From Ostrinia nubilalis (lineage: Eukaryota > Arthropoda > Insecta > Lepidoptera > Crambidae): a stretch of 64,000 nucleotides of DNA. Position 1 is the first letter of the stretch, and each line of letters starts with the position of its first letter. The translations under genes were made by a program, and so were the position numbers. The stretch covers positions 191,001-255,000 of the forward strand of contig NC_087117.1 in the NCBI RefSeq assembly GCF_963855985.1. The letters run 5' to 3'. Below, piece after piece: positions 11,384-21,796 of this stretch. The notes below the pieces were generated by a model. The model was not told where the DNA came from, made no database searches, and saw only the letters and a program-made list of their open reading frames with translations.

Positions 11384-11489
11384 ATAAAAACCTAATCCTG
11401 CATATACCAACGCAATAATTACAATAACCAATTTAGTGCAGTGATTCGGAAGTTATGCGCGTATCATACTCGTATATTAAAGTAAATTA

Positions 11490-12048
11490 ATTTCGGCGAG
11501 GATATTCCGAGGATATCCCGGATATCAGCCTATACGAGATTAGGATGGCTCTCAAACAACTTAAGAACAACAAGGCACCGGGTGATGACGGAATAACCTC
11601 GGAGCTTCTGAACGCGGGTGGTACACCGATACTGAAGGTCCTTCAGAGGCTCTTTAACTCCGTTTTACTCGAGGGAATAACGCCAGAGGCATGGAACAGA
11701 AGCGTGGTGGTGCTTTTCTTCAAGAAAGGAGATAACACCTTACTGAAGAATTACAGACCCATCTCGCTTCTGAGCCATGTTTACAAGCTGTTTTCGAGAG
11801 TCATCACGAATCGTCTCGCACGTAGGTTCGATGACTTCCAGCCTCCCGAACAAGCCGGTTTCCGGAAAGGTTATAGATAGTACCATAGACCACATCCATA
11901 CGCTGCGACAGACTGAGGAGTATAACTTGCCACTATGCTTGGCGTTCGTGGACTATGAGAAGGCCTTTGATTCGATTGAGACGTGGGCAGTGCTGCAGTC
12001 TCTCCAGCGGTGCCGTATCGACTATCGGTACATCGAGGTACTAAAGTG
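11490..12048 (+). pseudogene. RTE reverse transcriptase fragment, 4-bp frameshift
   Basis: Encodes the N-terminal half of the RTE RT domain: ALKQLKNNKAPGDDGITSEL, then FFKKGDNTLLKNYRPISLLS, QPPEQAGFRKGY, and in the next frame STIDHIHTLRQ, LAFVDYEKAFDSIETWAVLQ and YRYIEVLK. The frame breaks at about 11872-11881, where ATAG is duplicated (TTATAGATAGTACC); removing one copy restores the family reading. Four residues expected after HTLRQ are also absent. The fragment stops at 12048 before the catalytic YADD region and has no 3' tail, so it is truncated at both ends, unlike normal LINE 5' truncation. Reading is better preserved than in the copy at 520-2075. Confidence 0.85.
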
Positions 12049-12245
12049 AAAAATTATATCAATTAATGCTCAAGTCGTGGCAGCCCTGTAGATGCGCGCG
12101 CGCCGTTTTTGCTCCATTGTTCTGAGCAAGCCGCGTGTGGATCCTGCGTGGCTGCGTCTGCGGCGCTCACGTCTTAGCTTAGAGACGATACACGTGGTTA
12201 ATGTATTATGATATCACTAATAGTGTGACTTGATAATATTTAGAT

Positions 12246-12345
12246 ACTAGCGGCCGCCCGCGACTTCGTACGCGTGTATCCCGTTTTACCATCTCAGGGG
12301 TGGAGTTTCGTAAAATCCGTTCTTAGTGAGCGCTTTTTTTTTCGA
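12246..12345 (+). mobile_element. LepH head fragment
   Basis: ACTAGCGGCCGCCCGCGACT followed by TCGTACGCGTGTATCCCG matches the head of the LepH copy at 43906. The rest of the element is absent. Confidence 0.55.
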
Positions 12346-12349
12346 CATT

Positions 12350-12812
12350 TGGAAGTTCAATGAGAGCGCGATGCTATGATCCCGTATTGTTCTTGTTTGC
12401 CTGAATTTGTATTTGTTGAAGATAAAATGGAGGACTGTTGTGGACGCCCTCTGCTCCATCTAGGGGACATAGGACCTTAAGTAAGTAAGAAGATAAAATG
12501 GATGGATATATTGGAAGTTGATAATTCTACGCCCTGTATAAACTATGATCACGGTAACCGCTAATGAGCGCGGTGACGTCACGTGACGTGTGCCGGCGCA
12601 GCTGTGCTGGCGTTCTGCCGGCCGTCATAGACTTCATATCACTTATTAAAACGAAATATGTGATGGTTGATACGTAGAAATAGACCATGGACAGGCTAAA
12701 AGCAGAGAATTACTGGCTAGTTTTAACGAAGTATTACTTTTTATCGACATAAATATAATATTGTAAACCCTTGAAAAATTCACAAACATGAAGATCTCAC
12801 ACTAACTACATA
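12350..12812. other. Intergenic, nothing recognised
   Basis: It includes a small GC-rich patch at 12570-12630 (GTGCCGGCGCAGCTGTGCTG) with no open frame of note. No repeat was assigned. Confidence 0.3.
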
Positions 12813-12910
12813 AACTATGAAGGTCTCACGGTGCGCGTGGACGCACAGGGTGACACATGAACCAATCAGAGAGCTCTATTCAACGTTGTGCGTTTGATCT
12901 GCTGCTTCAC
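12813..12910. mobile_element. MITE-C copy 2, truncated
   Basis: It contains GGTCTCACGGTGCGCGTGGA, ACCAATCAGAGAGCTCTATT and TGCTGCTTCAC as in the full MITE-C copies. It is cut off at 12910 where a Jk-B copy begins. Confidence 0.65.
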
Positions 12911-12913
12911 TTT

Positions 12914-13047
12914 TTCTTGCGCGTGTTCTTCTCAGCACTGGCCCATTTATTATCCTGAAGCAGTGGTAGGGTTAATACTGGGACGTGTGAAAGTGATTTA
13001 TAAGGCCTACTTACAAAAATAAAATGGGTTTTATGAGTTTTAATACC
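12914..13047 (+). mobile_element. Jk-B LINE 3' end
   Basis: TTCTTGCGCGTGTTCTTCTC, then GGCCCATTTATTATCCTGAA, GCAGTGGTAGGGTTAATACT and AAAATGGGTTTTATGAGTTT. It starts inside MITE-C and appears to have removed or displaced that element's other end. Confidence 0.75.
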
Positions 13048-13048
13048 T

Positions 13049-13178
13049 AAAGGTTCGGCCAACGCGATCACACGCGATCAGCCGGCGTGCAGCGATGGCG
13101 ACCAGACTCAAATGCATTGATCGCCATCGCTGCACGCCGGCTGATCGCGTGTGATCGCATTGGTTTGGCCGAACCTTT
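13049..13178. mobile_element. Palindromic MITE-D
   Basis: A near-perfect hairpin of about 130 bp: arm AAAGGTTCGGCCAACGCGAT...GCGTGCAGCGATGGCGA and its mirror TCGCCATCGCTGCACGC...TGGTTTGGCCGAACCTTT, with a loop of about 20 bp. Both ends abut TA, which fits Tc1/mariner-type target use. The long, well-matched arms suggest a recent insertion. Confidence 0.75.
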
Positions 13179-13587
13179 ATAGTTATTATCATCAGATCAT
13201 TTTTCACCAGAGGGTGGATTGACCTATATTCAGTATTTAAATAACCCTCCTTCTGTCGCAGTCGGGTAAAAATATAACAATAACAATGATAACATAGTGG
13301 TTAAAATAGAAATGTGGATCGTGAGATAACACTCGTAGGTAGTCTCCTTCCATTGTCGCCGACTTCCATTCTCCCCGTTCGAAATGAAAAAGGGGCGCTG
13401 TCATAGGGAGACCGACGTCAAAATGAACCGCAATCAAAGCTCGTTTTACACGACAACTTGTGAGTGTGAAAGAAAAAAAAATGGATGTACACGTCTATTA
13501 GAAGTATAACTGACCAGAATGTAAACAAAATGCACCACTTCACTTTTTTTGGCTGTTCGGTCGAAATGCCCCATATTCGGTAAGTTA

Positions 13588-13634
13588 GGCTTTAAAAATG
13601 ACTTTTACACGTCTCTACATAATATTAACCCTAC
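13588..13634 (-). mobile_element. Jk-B fragment
   Basis: AGGCTTTAAAAATGACTTTT then ACACGTCTCTACATAATATT and AACCCTAC. Only the tail-proximal 47 bp remain, cut by MITE-A sequence to the right. Confidence 0.5.
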
Positions 13635-13635
13635 G

Positions 13636-13765
13636 AGTTCTCTCCGACAATCCAGTTAGCGCATCTAATGATGCAGGATTCTGCAAAACTGGACTGTCGT
13701 GTGAACCACAGTGTGTTTAATATTCAAATTCCAAATTCTAACGGAGGACCTAGTGTGAGTTTACA
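13636..13765. mobile_element. MITE-A fragment
   Basis: AGTTCTCTCCGACAATCCAG, then CTGCAAAACTGGACTGTCGT and TTCAAATTCCAAATTC match the left half of MITE-A at 9142. The right half is missing. Confidence 0.55.
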
Positions 13766-13894
13766 TCAATCATCGTCACTAGTGAGCGCGTAAAAAATGA
13801 CATTTTTATTTAAGTAGTCAAACGATACTGAAACCTCAGTGGAATAAATTGAAACTAAAATAATCCAATATTGATAGTAGCGCCCTCCTGTAAA

Positions 13895-14128
13895 TCTATA
13901 CTAATATTATAAAGCTGAAGAGTTTGTTTGTTCGTTTGTTTACTTAAACGCGCTAATCTCCGGAACTGCTGGTCCGATTCGAAAAATTCTTTCAGTGTTA
14001 GATAGCCCATTTATCGAGGAAGGCTATAGGCTATACAACATCACGCTACGATCAATAGGAGCAGAGCAACAATGAAAAATGTTGCGAAAACGGGTTTTCA
14101 CGCGTACAAAGTCGCGGGCACAGCTAGT
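13895..14128 (-). mobile_element. LepH repeat
   Basis: Minus-strand copy of the subtype at 43906: CTATACTAATATTATAAAGC, GTTTGTTTGTTCGTTTGTTT, GTTAGATAGCCCATTTATCG, ending at GTCGCGGGCACAGCTAGT. It is nearly full length. Confidence 0.75.
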
Positions 14129-14129
14129 G

Positions 14130-14789
14130 TCTTAATAAGTAGTATGGTTCAGTGATGTCCAACGTGGCAAAAACCGGAACTAATAACCCAGTATGATAGT
14201 AGCGCCCCCTCTTATCAATATCATAGGGAACTGGGACACTGAATTAGTGTTGTACAGCTTTAATTTTGGCAGTTCCGTCAGTGAGTGACGGTCTGTCTAG
14301 CACTGCAGAAGTCTGCTGCCCGTAATGATTTAAGTGTCCAACCATCTGTCCTGCATAGATATTAGATAATGTACAGTCTGTTTGTAGTGCTGCCAAAAGG
14401 GAACTTACATCAATTAGCTATGGTATTGTTTATGAAAGAATCAAAGAACGAACGAATTTATTTGACAGAGGATCGTGAAAATTTTTACGTGCGATTGTAG
14501 TGGAAAAGATGCTTTACAATCTGAAAGGACATGCTTATTAATAATCATAGAATCAATACTTGATGAATTTTGTTTTATTACATAATTATGTAACGCCGTT
14601 GATTTTCTAGATACAATAAATAAATAAACTAATTCAGGACCTACGAAAAGCACATAGGTGCCTTTCATCGCAAAACCAACCATTTCAGGGCTTATAATAA
14701 CAATAAAGCTCATGAAATTTAAATTTTGAAAATATCGGTAGGTAAACAAGAAAAGTACAAAAAACTCATAAGCTCTCATAAAACTATTA
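14130..14789. other. Intergenic, nothing recognised
   Basis: AT-rich sequence. The minus-strand frame at 14441-14779 resembles no known protein and has low-complexity hydrophobic content, so I leave it unannotated. Confidence 0.3.
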
Positions 14790-14920
14790 AAAAACTCATT
14801 TATGTTTGCAAATAGGCTTTTAAAAACCAGTTTTACTAATACATATATAGTAATAATTTAACCCTACCACTGCTTCGGGACAATAAATGGGCCAGTGCTG
14901 AAAAGAAGCAGCGCCGTTTT
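14790..14920 (-). mobile_element. Jk-B LINE 3' end
   Basis: AAAAACTCATTTATGTTTGC, AATAGGCTTTTAAAAACCAG, then AACCCTACCACTGCTTCGGG and AAATGGGCCAGTGCTG. It is a minus-strand copy of the consensus. Confidence 0.75.
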
Positions 14921-15413
14921 CACCATCAATCCCTAACTTTTAAGTAACCCCTGTGAAAATAAATTCCTGTTCTGTTTTACTATAGCTTTGGACCTACTCT
15001 GTAAGCTTACAAGTGTTTTGCATTAATAAATAAATAAATAAAATAGGGGTCACTTAATAAAATTAGGGATTGATCATGAAAATTGACCATAAATCAAGCT
15101 ATTGTTTGTTTACCCTGGAATCATCCCTTTTGATTGACTGACTCACGCTTGGCTGGTTATTTCACCCTATAGAAGATCCACCTACGTTCCATAACTACCA
15201 GGAGTGCATGGCCTGCAAGCTATAGTCGCTATAGCGACGACATTGACCGCGCGTGACCCCGACCGGTTCTGCGTGCCTGCTCCTGACAGAGATGCTGCGG
15301 ATAGCCTTGGATCCTTGATAATAATACAAATCGCAGCCTTGATAGTAAATAATAATAATTCAGATGACCGATAAACATTTTTACTCAAAAAAAGTCATAA
15401 ATCTCATTTTATT

Positions 15414-15808
15414 TCAAAGTCAAAGTAGTCAAAATTTCTTTATTTGTATAGACTAAGTATTTAAATCGTCCGTTCGTTCGTTTGAGCCAAATGGCGTCCA
15501 CTGCTGGACAAAGGCCTCCCCCATTTTTACCCGACTGCTCCAGAAGGAGGGTTATTTCCACAATGAACGGTCCTGCGCTGCCCGCATCCAGGTTCTATCC
15601 GCGACCTTTACCAGATTGTCGGTCCACCTAGTAGGAGGCCTGCCCGTGGTCGCCACTCGAGAACTTTTCTGCCCCAACGGCCATCGTCTCTACGAGCTAT
15701 GTGCACCGCCCACTGCCACTTGATTTTAGCAATTCTATTTTATATTTAAATAGTTAAGGAGCCTTGACATGTCTCATAATCATTTTACCCTACCAGCGCT
15801 TGCTATTT
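15414..15808 (-). mobile_element. Jk-A LINE tail split by an RTE insertion
   Basis: The right-hand tail TCAAAGTCAAAGTAGTCAAA opens at 15414. The rest (GTTAAGGAGCCTTGACATGT, CATTTTACCCTACCAGCGCT) resumes at 15752. The gap is filled by an RTE 3' end flanked by a 9-bp duplication of TATTTAAAT (15458-15466 and 15743-15751). Confidence 0.8.
15467..15742 (-). mobile_element. RTE 3' end, (GAAC)n tail, nested in Jk-A
   Basis: On the minus strand it encodes the RTE C-terminal region (VDRQSGKGRG-type reading of the RWTDD block) and ends CAGCAGTGGACGCCATTTGG with a GAACGAACG tail. A CGACTGCTCCAGAAGGAGGG segment near 15524-15544 sits inside it and also occurs at 37718, 58560 and 61645. Target duplication TATTTAAAT. 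Confidence 0.8.
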
Positions 15809-15920
15809 TTGCAAGTAGGCTTTTAAAGCACTTTTACACGCCCCAAACTTAACCCTACCACTGCTTCGGGACAATAAATGGGCCAGTGCTGAGAAGAAGC
15901 AGCGCAAGAAACTCAGTCAA
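15809..15920 (-). mobile_element. Jk-B LINE 3' end
   Basis: TTTTTGCAAGTAGGCTTTTA, CACGCCCCAAACTTAACCCT and AATGGGCCAGTGCTGAGAAG. It directly abuts the Jk-A tail to its left. Confidence 0.7.
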
Positions 15921-16022
15921 AGTTCATTAAAATTATACTTTGGTAGAGAATGCCACACGGTATTAAGATCGATTTTTGTACCGATATTTTTTGTTTTGTT
16001 AATAATCCATACTTATTTAATA

Positions 16023-16203
16023 CTTTTGTCCGCGGCTTCACCCACGTGGAATTCAGTTTGTCACGATAATGTTATTCTGAGTTATAAACAATAATACTGT
16101 AAAGTTTCATCAAAATCCCTTCAGTAGTTTTTGCGTGAAAGAGTAACAACATGTTAACATCCAGACATCCACACAGACTTTCGCATTTATAATATTAAGT
16201 AGG
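16023..16203 (+). mobile_element. LepH repeat, diverged
   Basis: TTTGTCCGCGGCTTCACCCA, CATCAAAATCCCTTCAGTAG and CTTTCGCATTTATAATATTA are the LepH landmarks in order. The middle has diverged. Confidence 0.65.
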
Positions 16204-16703
16204 AAGCATTCAGAGATGAACCTCGTACCAACAGACGGAATAATCTTCCATGTCATTATAGCACTCTACGCATCAGTGGTATTGTCCAACACGGGCCGTG
16301 GTCGCGGGGTCGACGCCCGGCGGTGACAATGGTCTGAACTGAACTTACAAAGGAAAAAATGTTATGTCTATTTGTAGGAACAAATTACTTTGTATTTTTG
16401 TAGTGAGTTTGGAGTTATTTTGGTTTATAAATTATAAACTAAAAGATTCGGTTAAATATAATACTAGGTTCTGGTTCCGGCTTCGCCTGCATTTATGCGG
16501 TCGGTCTTTGTAAGTTTTAACTGTGCATTTAAAACCAATTGTAATACAGTTTTATTTTATTTATTTGGACACAACTAGGGATTGCAATCGAATATTCGAA
16601 TATTCGAATATTCGAATTTTCATTTCAAATTAGTATTCGAATAGTAAATTTACATGTATTCGAATATTCGAATATTACAAAAGTAAATAGAAAATATAGA
16701 AAG

Positions 16704-16813
16704 AAGACGACTTAGTGTTTGCAAATGCAGTCGGAGGCATCAGATACATATCACCAACTAAAAGAAATAGTCATTGATGCTTCCGACTGCATTTGTGAAC
16801 ACTAAGTTGTCTT
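16704..16813. mobile_element. Foldback element inside hAT-1
   Basis: AAGACGACTTAGTGTTTGCA then AATGCAGTCGGAGGCATCA are mirrored by TGATGCTTCCGACTGCATTT then GTGAACACTAAGTTGTCTT. The loop is about 30 bp. Arms match at most positions. Confidence 0.7.
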
Positions 16814-17009
16814 GTTTCTATCTTTTCTGTTCATTTTTACGTAGTTGTGTTTTTTGTTTTTTCAATCATATTTTTATTATTCGCAACTTTGATACAAATA
16901 GTATAAAAGAGGCGATAGAGCGAAACCAAGATTCCAAATAATTTGAAAGAGACGACTCTATTGAGCAAAGTTAGCTGACGATGCTGAAGATGGCGGACGA
17001 TAACGTCAA

Positions 17010-18220
17010 ACAAAAGCCGAGGTACTGGGTGAGATCGAAAAGATTTATGGACAGCTAATTACCTCCAAACCTGTTAATAGCTCAGCAATAGACGCAAGAG
17101 CTACAACTATACCAAAGACATCCCGTATATCAGCCTATACGAGATTAGGAAGGCTCTCAAACAGCTAAAGAACAACAAGGCACCAGGTGATGACGAAATA
17201 ACCTCGGAGCTTCTGAACGCAGGTGGAACATGGAAACTCGTTCAGATACTCTTTAACTCCGTCTTACTTCAGGGAACAACGCCAGAGGCATGGGATAAAA
17301 GCGTGGTGGTGCTCTTCTTGGACTATGAGAAGGCCTTTGATTCGATCGAGACTTAGGCAGTGCTGCAGTCTCTCCGGCGAGGGCGATTCCTCTGCGGCGA
17401 TGCGTGAGATAGGGTGATGTTATATCTTCGAAACCGTTGACGGCTGCATTGGAAGACGCTTTCAAGCTCCCTGAATGGAAAGAATTCGGCATAAATACCT
17501 ATCAATGGCAAATACATCACTCAGCTGCGGTTTGCTGACGATATTGTGGTCATGGAAGAATCGCTTGAAGACCTCGGCACAATGCTCGAAGACCTTAATC
17601 GAGTCGCCCAACAGGTAGGCCTTCGGATGAACATGGAAAAAACGAAGCTTATGTCCAACGTCCATGTTTCGGTTAGAGCTCGATCCTCGAGACAGTTGAC
17701 AAGTATGTCTACCTCTGAAAAACGATTCAGCTAGGTAGATCAAATTTCTATAAAAAGGTAAATCGTCGAATCCAACTCGACTGGGCAGCCGACAATAGAA
17801 TAGGCCTTATAAATAAGCTCAAAGTTGCACAGCGTGCTATGGGGAGGGCTATGCTCGGTGTTTCTTTACGACATCGAATCAGAAATGAGGAGATCCTAAA
17901 GATTTCTTTCTTTCTTCTTTTTTAAACGAACTAAAGCCGCTGACATAGCCCAACGGATTAGCAAGCTGAAGTGGCAATGTGCAGATCACATAGTACGCAG
18001 AACTGATGGCCGATGGGGCAGCAAGGTTCTGGAGTGGAGGCCACGTACTACAAAGCGCAGCGTGAGACGTTCACCCACAAGGTGGACCGAGGACCACATA
18101 TAGGTAGCGGGAATTTAAGGCTCTGGATACGGGCCGCTGCCAACCGGTCATTGTGAAAGTCATTGAGAGAGGCCTATGTTCAGCAGTGGACGTCCTATGG
18201 CTGAAATGATGATGATGATG
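17010..18220 (+). pseudogene. Internally deleted RTE LINE inside hAT-1
   Basis: A collinear but gapped RTE ORF. From 17013 it reads KAEVLGEIEKIYGQLI, then LKQLKNNKAPGDDEITSELL and EAWDKSVVVLF. The NYRPISLL and GFRKGYSTIDH blocks are deleted, so VVVLF runs straight into LDYEKAFDSIET at about 17318. After more loss, KYITQLRFADDIVVMEESLE (about 17503-17562) supplies the catalytic F-A-D-D, followed by MNMEKTKLMSNVHV. The C-terminal KWQ...RTDGRWGSKVLEWRPR and RRSPTRWTEDH blocks lead to CAGCAGTGGACGTCCTATGG and an (ATG)n tail at 18205-18220. Several stops and frameshifts make it inactive. Its tail and position show it entered after, or with, the hAT interior. Confidence 0.85.
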
Positions 18221-18474
18221 AGAATTTTATAACTGTTTTAAAAACTATATTGTTAAATAGTTAAAATATTCGTTCCTAAAGCAATAAAAACATTGATATT
18301 TTAAGTGCTTTTTATTTTTTTGAAAATATTCGAATATTCGAATAATATTCGAATATCACTGAAAAAATATTCGAATATTCGAAATGGAAAACTATCGAAT
18401 ATTTGCAATCTCTAGACACAACACGCATAATACATGACAATGAATTATTATAACTAAACGTACTAAGAACTAAA

Positions 18475-18538
18475 GCTGAGCTGCACCATCTTACTTTTAC
18501 TTTGACAAACGTCAAAAATCTGTCAAACTCCATAAAAA
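18475..18538. mobile_element. MITE-B half copy
   Basis: AGCTGAGCTGCACCATCTTA, ACGTCAAAAATCTGTCAAAC and TCCATAAAAAACTGG match one half of MITE-B. It ends where a Jk-B tail begins at 18540. Confidence 0.55.
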
Positions 18539-18539
18539 A

Positions 18540-18658
18540 CTGGCCACTGGCCCATTTATTGTCCCGAAGCAGTGGTAGGGTTAATACTGGGACGTGTAAA
18601 AGTGCTTTTTAAAAGCCTATTTGCAAAAATAAATGAGTTTTATGAATTTTTTTTTATA
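18540..18658 (+). mobile_element. Jk-B LINE 3' end
   Basis: GGCCACTGGCCCATTTATTG, CCCGAAGCAGTGGTAGGGTT, CTGGGACGTGTAAAAGTGCT and AAATAAATGAGTTTTATGAA. It truncates the MITE-B copy on its left. Confidence 0.75.
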
Positions 18659-18855
18659 AAAACACTAGTTATTGTTTTTTTTTAATTTTTTTATTCACAA
18701 CGAGGAAGCTCATGGCCTGTATCTGTTAAGTAATGTCTTAATTCCCTACAAATGAACTACCCCTAACTTTGCCTGAAATTGCCAATGGCCACTTTATTTT
18801 CATTTCTTGTATCATTGAAGTATATTCCTCATTATACTCATTAAATATTTTTGAT

Positions 18856-19118
18856 CGGCCGTTTGGTGTAGTGGTTCAGAACGGACTACTATGCCGAGAG
18901 GTCCCGGGTTCGATTCCCGGCCGGGCAGAAATTGAAATGACGAATTCTAATTTCTGTGACGGGTCTGGGTGTTTTCTATGTACACTATGTATATTTTATT
19001 TACAATAAAAATGTATTTAAATATGTTTATATCCGTTGTCTAGTACCCATAGTACAAGCTTTGCTTAGTTTGGGTCTAGTGGCGCAGTGTAAAAATGTCC
19101 AAGGATATTTATTATATT
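18856..19118 (+). mobile_element. tRNA-derived SINE-1, copy 1
   Basis: The head CGGCCGTTTGGTGTAGTGGT carries a pol III A box and GGTTCGATTCC is the B box, 40 bp apart as in a tRNA. The spacer GCCGAGAGGTCCCGGG is shared by all three copies. The body (GACGGGTCTGGGTGT) and 3' part (ATATCCGTTGTCTAGTACCC, GTTTGGGTCTAGTGGCGCAG, TGTCCAAGGATATTTATT) are LINE-like. Copies are at 36160 and 61137. Confidence 0.85.
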
Positions 19119-19239
19119 CAGTCTGCCCGCGACCATGACTCGTGCAACCGAGCCGACACGTCGGGAGGGTAAATATTTTATTTACCGTTAAAATAGATAT
19201 TGTTGCAATAAATCCCGTGAAGTGATAATTTTATTTATT

Positions 19240-19442
19240 ACTAGCTGACCCGGCGAACTTTGTTCCGCCTTAATGGCAATAAATAAGCAGACTTTTTTTT
19301 TATTTGGAACGGGATAAAAAGTATCCTATGTCCTTCTCCTGGCTCTAAACTATCTCCCTGACAATTTTACAGCTAAATCGGTTCAGCCGTTCTTGAGTTA
19401 TAAGTGGAGTAACTAACACGACTTTCTTTTATATATATAAGA
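19240..19442 (+). mobile_element. LepH-like repeat, third subtype
   Basis: ACTAGCTGACCCGGCGAACT, TTATTTGGAACGGGATAAAA, GTATCCTATGTCCTTCTCCT and CGGTTCAGCCGTTCTTGAGT are landmarks. Head and general layout match LepH, with a distinct middle. Confidence 0.65.
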
Positions 19443-19835
19443 TTTATTTATTATTAAATATTATGAATGTCATGCTCTACACTATAAACATCTTCGGTAT
19501 TAAGGGAAGAGATCCCAAACGAAACTGACTCAGAATCGAACCTTGAGGTCTCAAGGTGATTCACTGCGCCATTGCAATTCGTCGCACTTCCTCGAAATCA
19601 TCAAATTCGAGGCAAAATCCACAAACCAAGCTGTTTTGTCGACACGCGCACGCGCGCCGCATCGCAATGAGATCTGCCTCACAAAGGTTAAAAGAAGACC
19701 CGTCTGTAAATAAATAAATAAGTTAAACTTTGTAGGGTTAAATTTAGGATGATTTAACACAGATTTTTTGGCTTTAAATTATTTTGCCAAAAGAGTTTTC
19801 ACAAATAATTCTTAGTCTAAATATATATAACTCAA

Positions 19836-20035
19836 AAATGACTGACTGACTGACTGACATAGTGATCTATCAACGCACAGCCCAAACCAACCACTGGACG
19901 GATCGGGCTGAAATTTGGCATGGCATGCAGGTAGATGTTATGACGTAGGCATCCGCTAAGAAAGGATTTTACAAAACTCTACCCCTAAGAGGGTAAAACG
20001 GGATCCACGCGTACGTAGTCGCTACAACTTAAAGA
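19836..20035 (+). mobile_element. Repeat with (TGAC)n microsatellite head
   Basis: TGACTGACTGACTGACATAG then GTGATCTATCAACGCACAGC, GGGCTGAAATTTGGCATGGC and GGATCCACGCGTACGTAGTC. It looks like another LepH-type element with a hitchhiking tetranucleotide repeat. The CCACGCGTACGTAGTCGC end mirrors the LepH GCGACTTCGTACGCGTG head. Confidence 0.6.
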
Positions 20036-20091
20036 GCTACGTTTCGAATACGCTACGAGTTAACGCATAGTACCTACAACAGACATGTTAA

Positions 20092-20225
20092 ATTCAAATA
20101 GTTTATTCAGTACATAGGCCCTTTCCAGGGCACTTATACACGTCCCAAATATAGCTTGCCCTACCACCACTTCGGGACAACATATGGGCTGGTGCTGAGA
20201 AGAAGTGGCGGAAGAAACTCAGCCT
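20092..20225 (-). mobile_element. Jk-C LINE 3' end
   Basis: ATAGTTTATTCAGTACATAG, GCCCTACCACCACTTCGGGA, ACATATGGGCTGGTGCTGAG and AGTGGCGGAAGAAACTCAGC. It is the same subfamily as 8349-8484. Confidence 0.7.
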
Positions 20226-20494
20226 TTTTCAATAAAATACAGTAATTTATAGTTTAACTTACCTGGCACTCAATAAGTGCGAGCTAGGCAGGTAAGATCC
20301 ACGCACTCTTGTCATTTAAATAATCGTTTACTTTATAGTATCCTTTTTTCATAAGGATTTTCTTAACCTGTTCTTTGAATTTCCATACTAACTAACATTT
20401 CCATACTAAACGTCTCTTTAACTAGGGTTCATCGCGCGTGTAACTTTTATTAGTGCGGGGATTAGTCTTGTTATACCATCGATGCAGTCGCATA

Positions 20495-20640
20495 CGTCTT
20501 CATCATCAAGTCATTTCTCTACTATAGAAGCACGACCTTCTCCAAATTACCAGAAGAAAATCGAGGATTTGCTCTACACTCCCCACGCTGGCCAGACGGG
20601 TTGGGGAGGCCTGACGATCGCATTCGGTGTGCAAAGAACC
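20495..20640 (-). mobile_element. Short RTE-derived element, partial
   Basis: TCTTCATCATCAAGTCATTT followed by CTCCCCACGCTGGCCAGACG and GGTTGGGGAGGCCTGACGAT. It resembles the tail half of 5043-5294 on the same strand. Confidence 0.5.
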
Positions 20641-20859
20641 AAATAGTAAAATGATTTATCAATTGTTAATTGTGTATGATTTATGTATGCAAGATACATA
20701 GATATACAAATTAATTGACTTTCTATTAACACGCACGCTAGGGCTGTAAAATTGTAACTCTTGGGTACATTTTCAAGTTTTCATAACACTTGAGTACATT
20801 TTTAAGTTTTGGTAACACTTGGGTACCCAAAATCAAACACACACATAATGACGTTACCT

Positions 20860-21020
20860 ACTGTAGGTACTTCTGTTTTGCACAATCCTGCATTACCTAA
20901 TGGATCCCGCATAATGTATTGTTTGGAACTGGACCCCTTAGGAGTTGTTTCTACGGGGATATCCCGTTTTTCGTTATGGTTATAGTTACGATTAAAGTAT
21001 AACGGCACAACTCAGCCTCA
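20860..21020. mobile_element. MITE-A fragment joined to a MITE-B fragment
   Basis: At 20880-20970 CACAATCCTGCATTACCTAA and GGGGATATCCCGTTTTTCG belong to MITE-A. From 20958 GTTATGGTTATAGTTACGAT and GGCACAACTCAGCCT are a MITE-B end. The join suggests insertion of one into the other followed by loss. Confidence 0.45.
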
Positions 21021-21410
21021 GCTTGTGTGTGTTCTATCTAGAGATAATAATCCTTTCTGTCCTTTTCGGGATACGAATCCACACCCACCGACCAACAAGA
21101 ACCTTAACTTCGAATTCCTATGTTCTTCTGATTAATTTCGTTGCGGGTCCAATGACAGTTTAACTCTCTCCCGGGACAAACTTGACCTTCACTGGTTGGG
21201 TTATTGGCGGTCAAGCTGTAGATCCTGGCTACACAGGAGTTGCAGCGGTGGGAACGAGAGGCGGGAATAGTCCCTCAATAAATGAGCTAGCCCTGCGCTG
21301 ACCGCGCACCAGTGAACGTACAAATTGTGGTTAATTACGAACGCATAAAGACACAAGGTTGCGTTATTGATTTATTCGGTAGATAGGCGCCGTCCACGGC
21401 ACATCATTAC

Positions 21411-21647
21411 GGCTAGCACGAAAAACTTTCGAGTTCGAATCGTTTGCGTATTCGAATCGTCATCAAAAGATTTAGTACGAAAACTTCAACTGCGCCCTTG
21501 TGAACGTGTCGTAAAATGAAGTATTAGAAATGGTTGCACTAAAGTGATTTTGAGAATCAAAATTGTCACGTTATCGTTTAATTCGAAGGTTGAGTATCGA
21601 ATTTTGTCGAATACGCAAACGATTCGAAGACGAAAGTTGTTCATGCC
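21411..21647. mobile_element. MITE-E, long terminal inverted repeats
   Basis: GGCTAGCACGAAAAACTTTC, then GAATCGTTTGCGTATTCGAA, mirrored on the right by TCGAATACGCAAACGATTCG, then GAAAGTTGTTCATGCC. The inverted repeats run about 45 bp with a few mismatches. Superfamily unknown. Confidence 0.65.
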
Positions 21648-21796
21648 AGAGGTACAGATTGTACACTCTTGTTTTGTTGCAAAATAACATTTCTGAACCT
21701 TACGATGTTTTATTTACTTACAAGTAGTAAATACTCACAAGCTTGTTTGAAACCCTTAGTGAACGAGTTCGACTTGCACTTTTTTTTAACGCTAAC

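Larger units (their letters stand above)
16576..18414. mobile_element. hAT element 1, ATTCG subterminal arrays
   Basis: Termini TAGGGATTGCAATCGAATAT and, inverted at the right end, TAGAGATTGCAAATATTCG are bracketed by a perfect 8-bp duplication GACACAAC (16568-16575, 18415-18422), diagnostic of hAT. Just inside each end are tandem CGAATATT units. No transposase survives; the interior is a foldback (16704-16813) and an RTE (17010-18220). Confidence 0.88.

Noticed and set aside
18895..18930. Functional tRNA gene at SINE-1 heads
   Set aside because: A and B boxes are present but no acceptor stem closes, and the unit continues into a SINE body; the same in the other copies.
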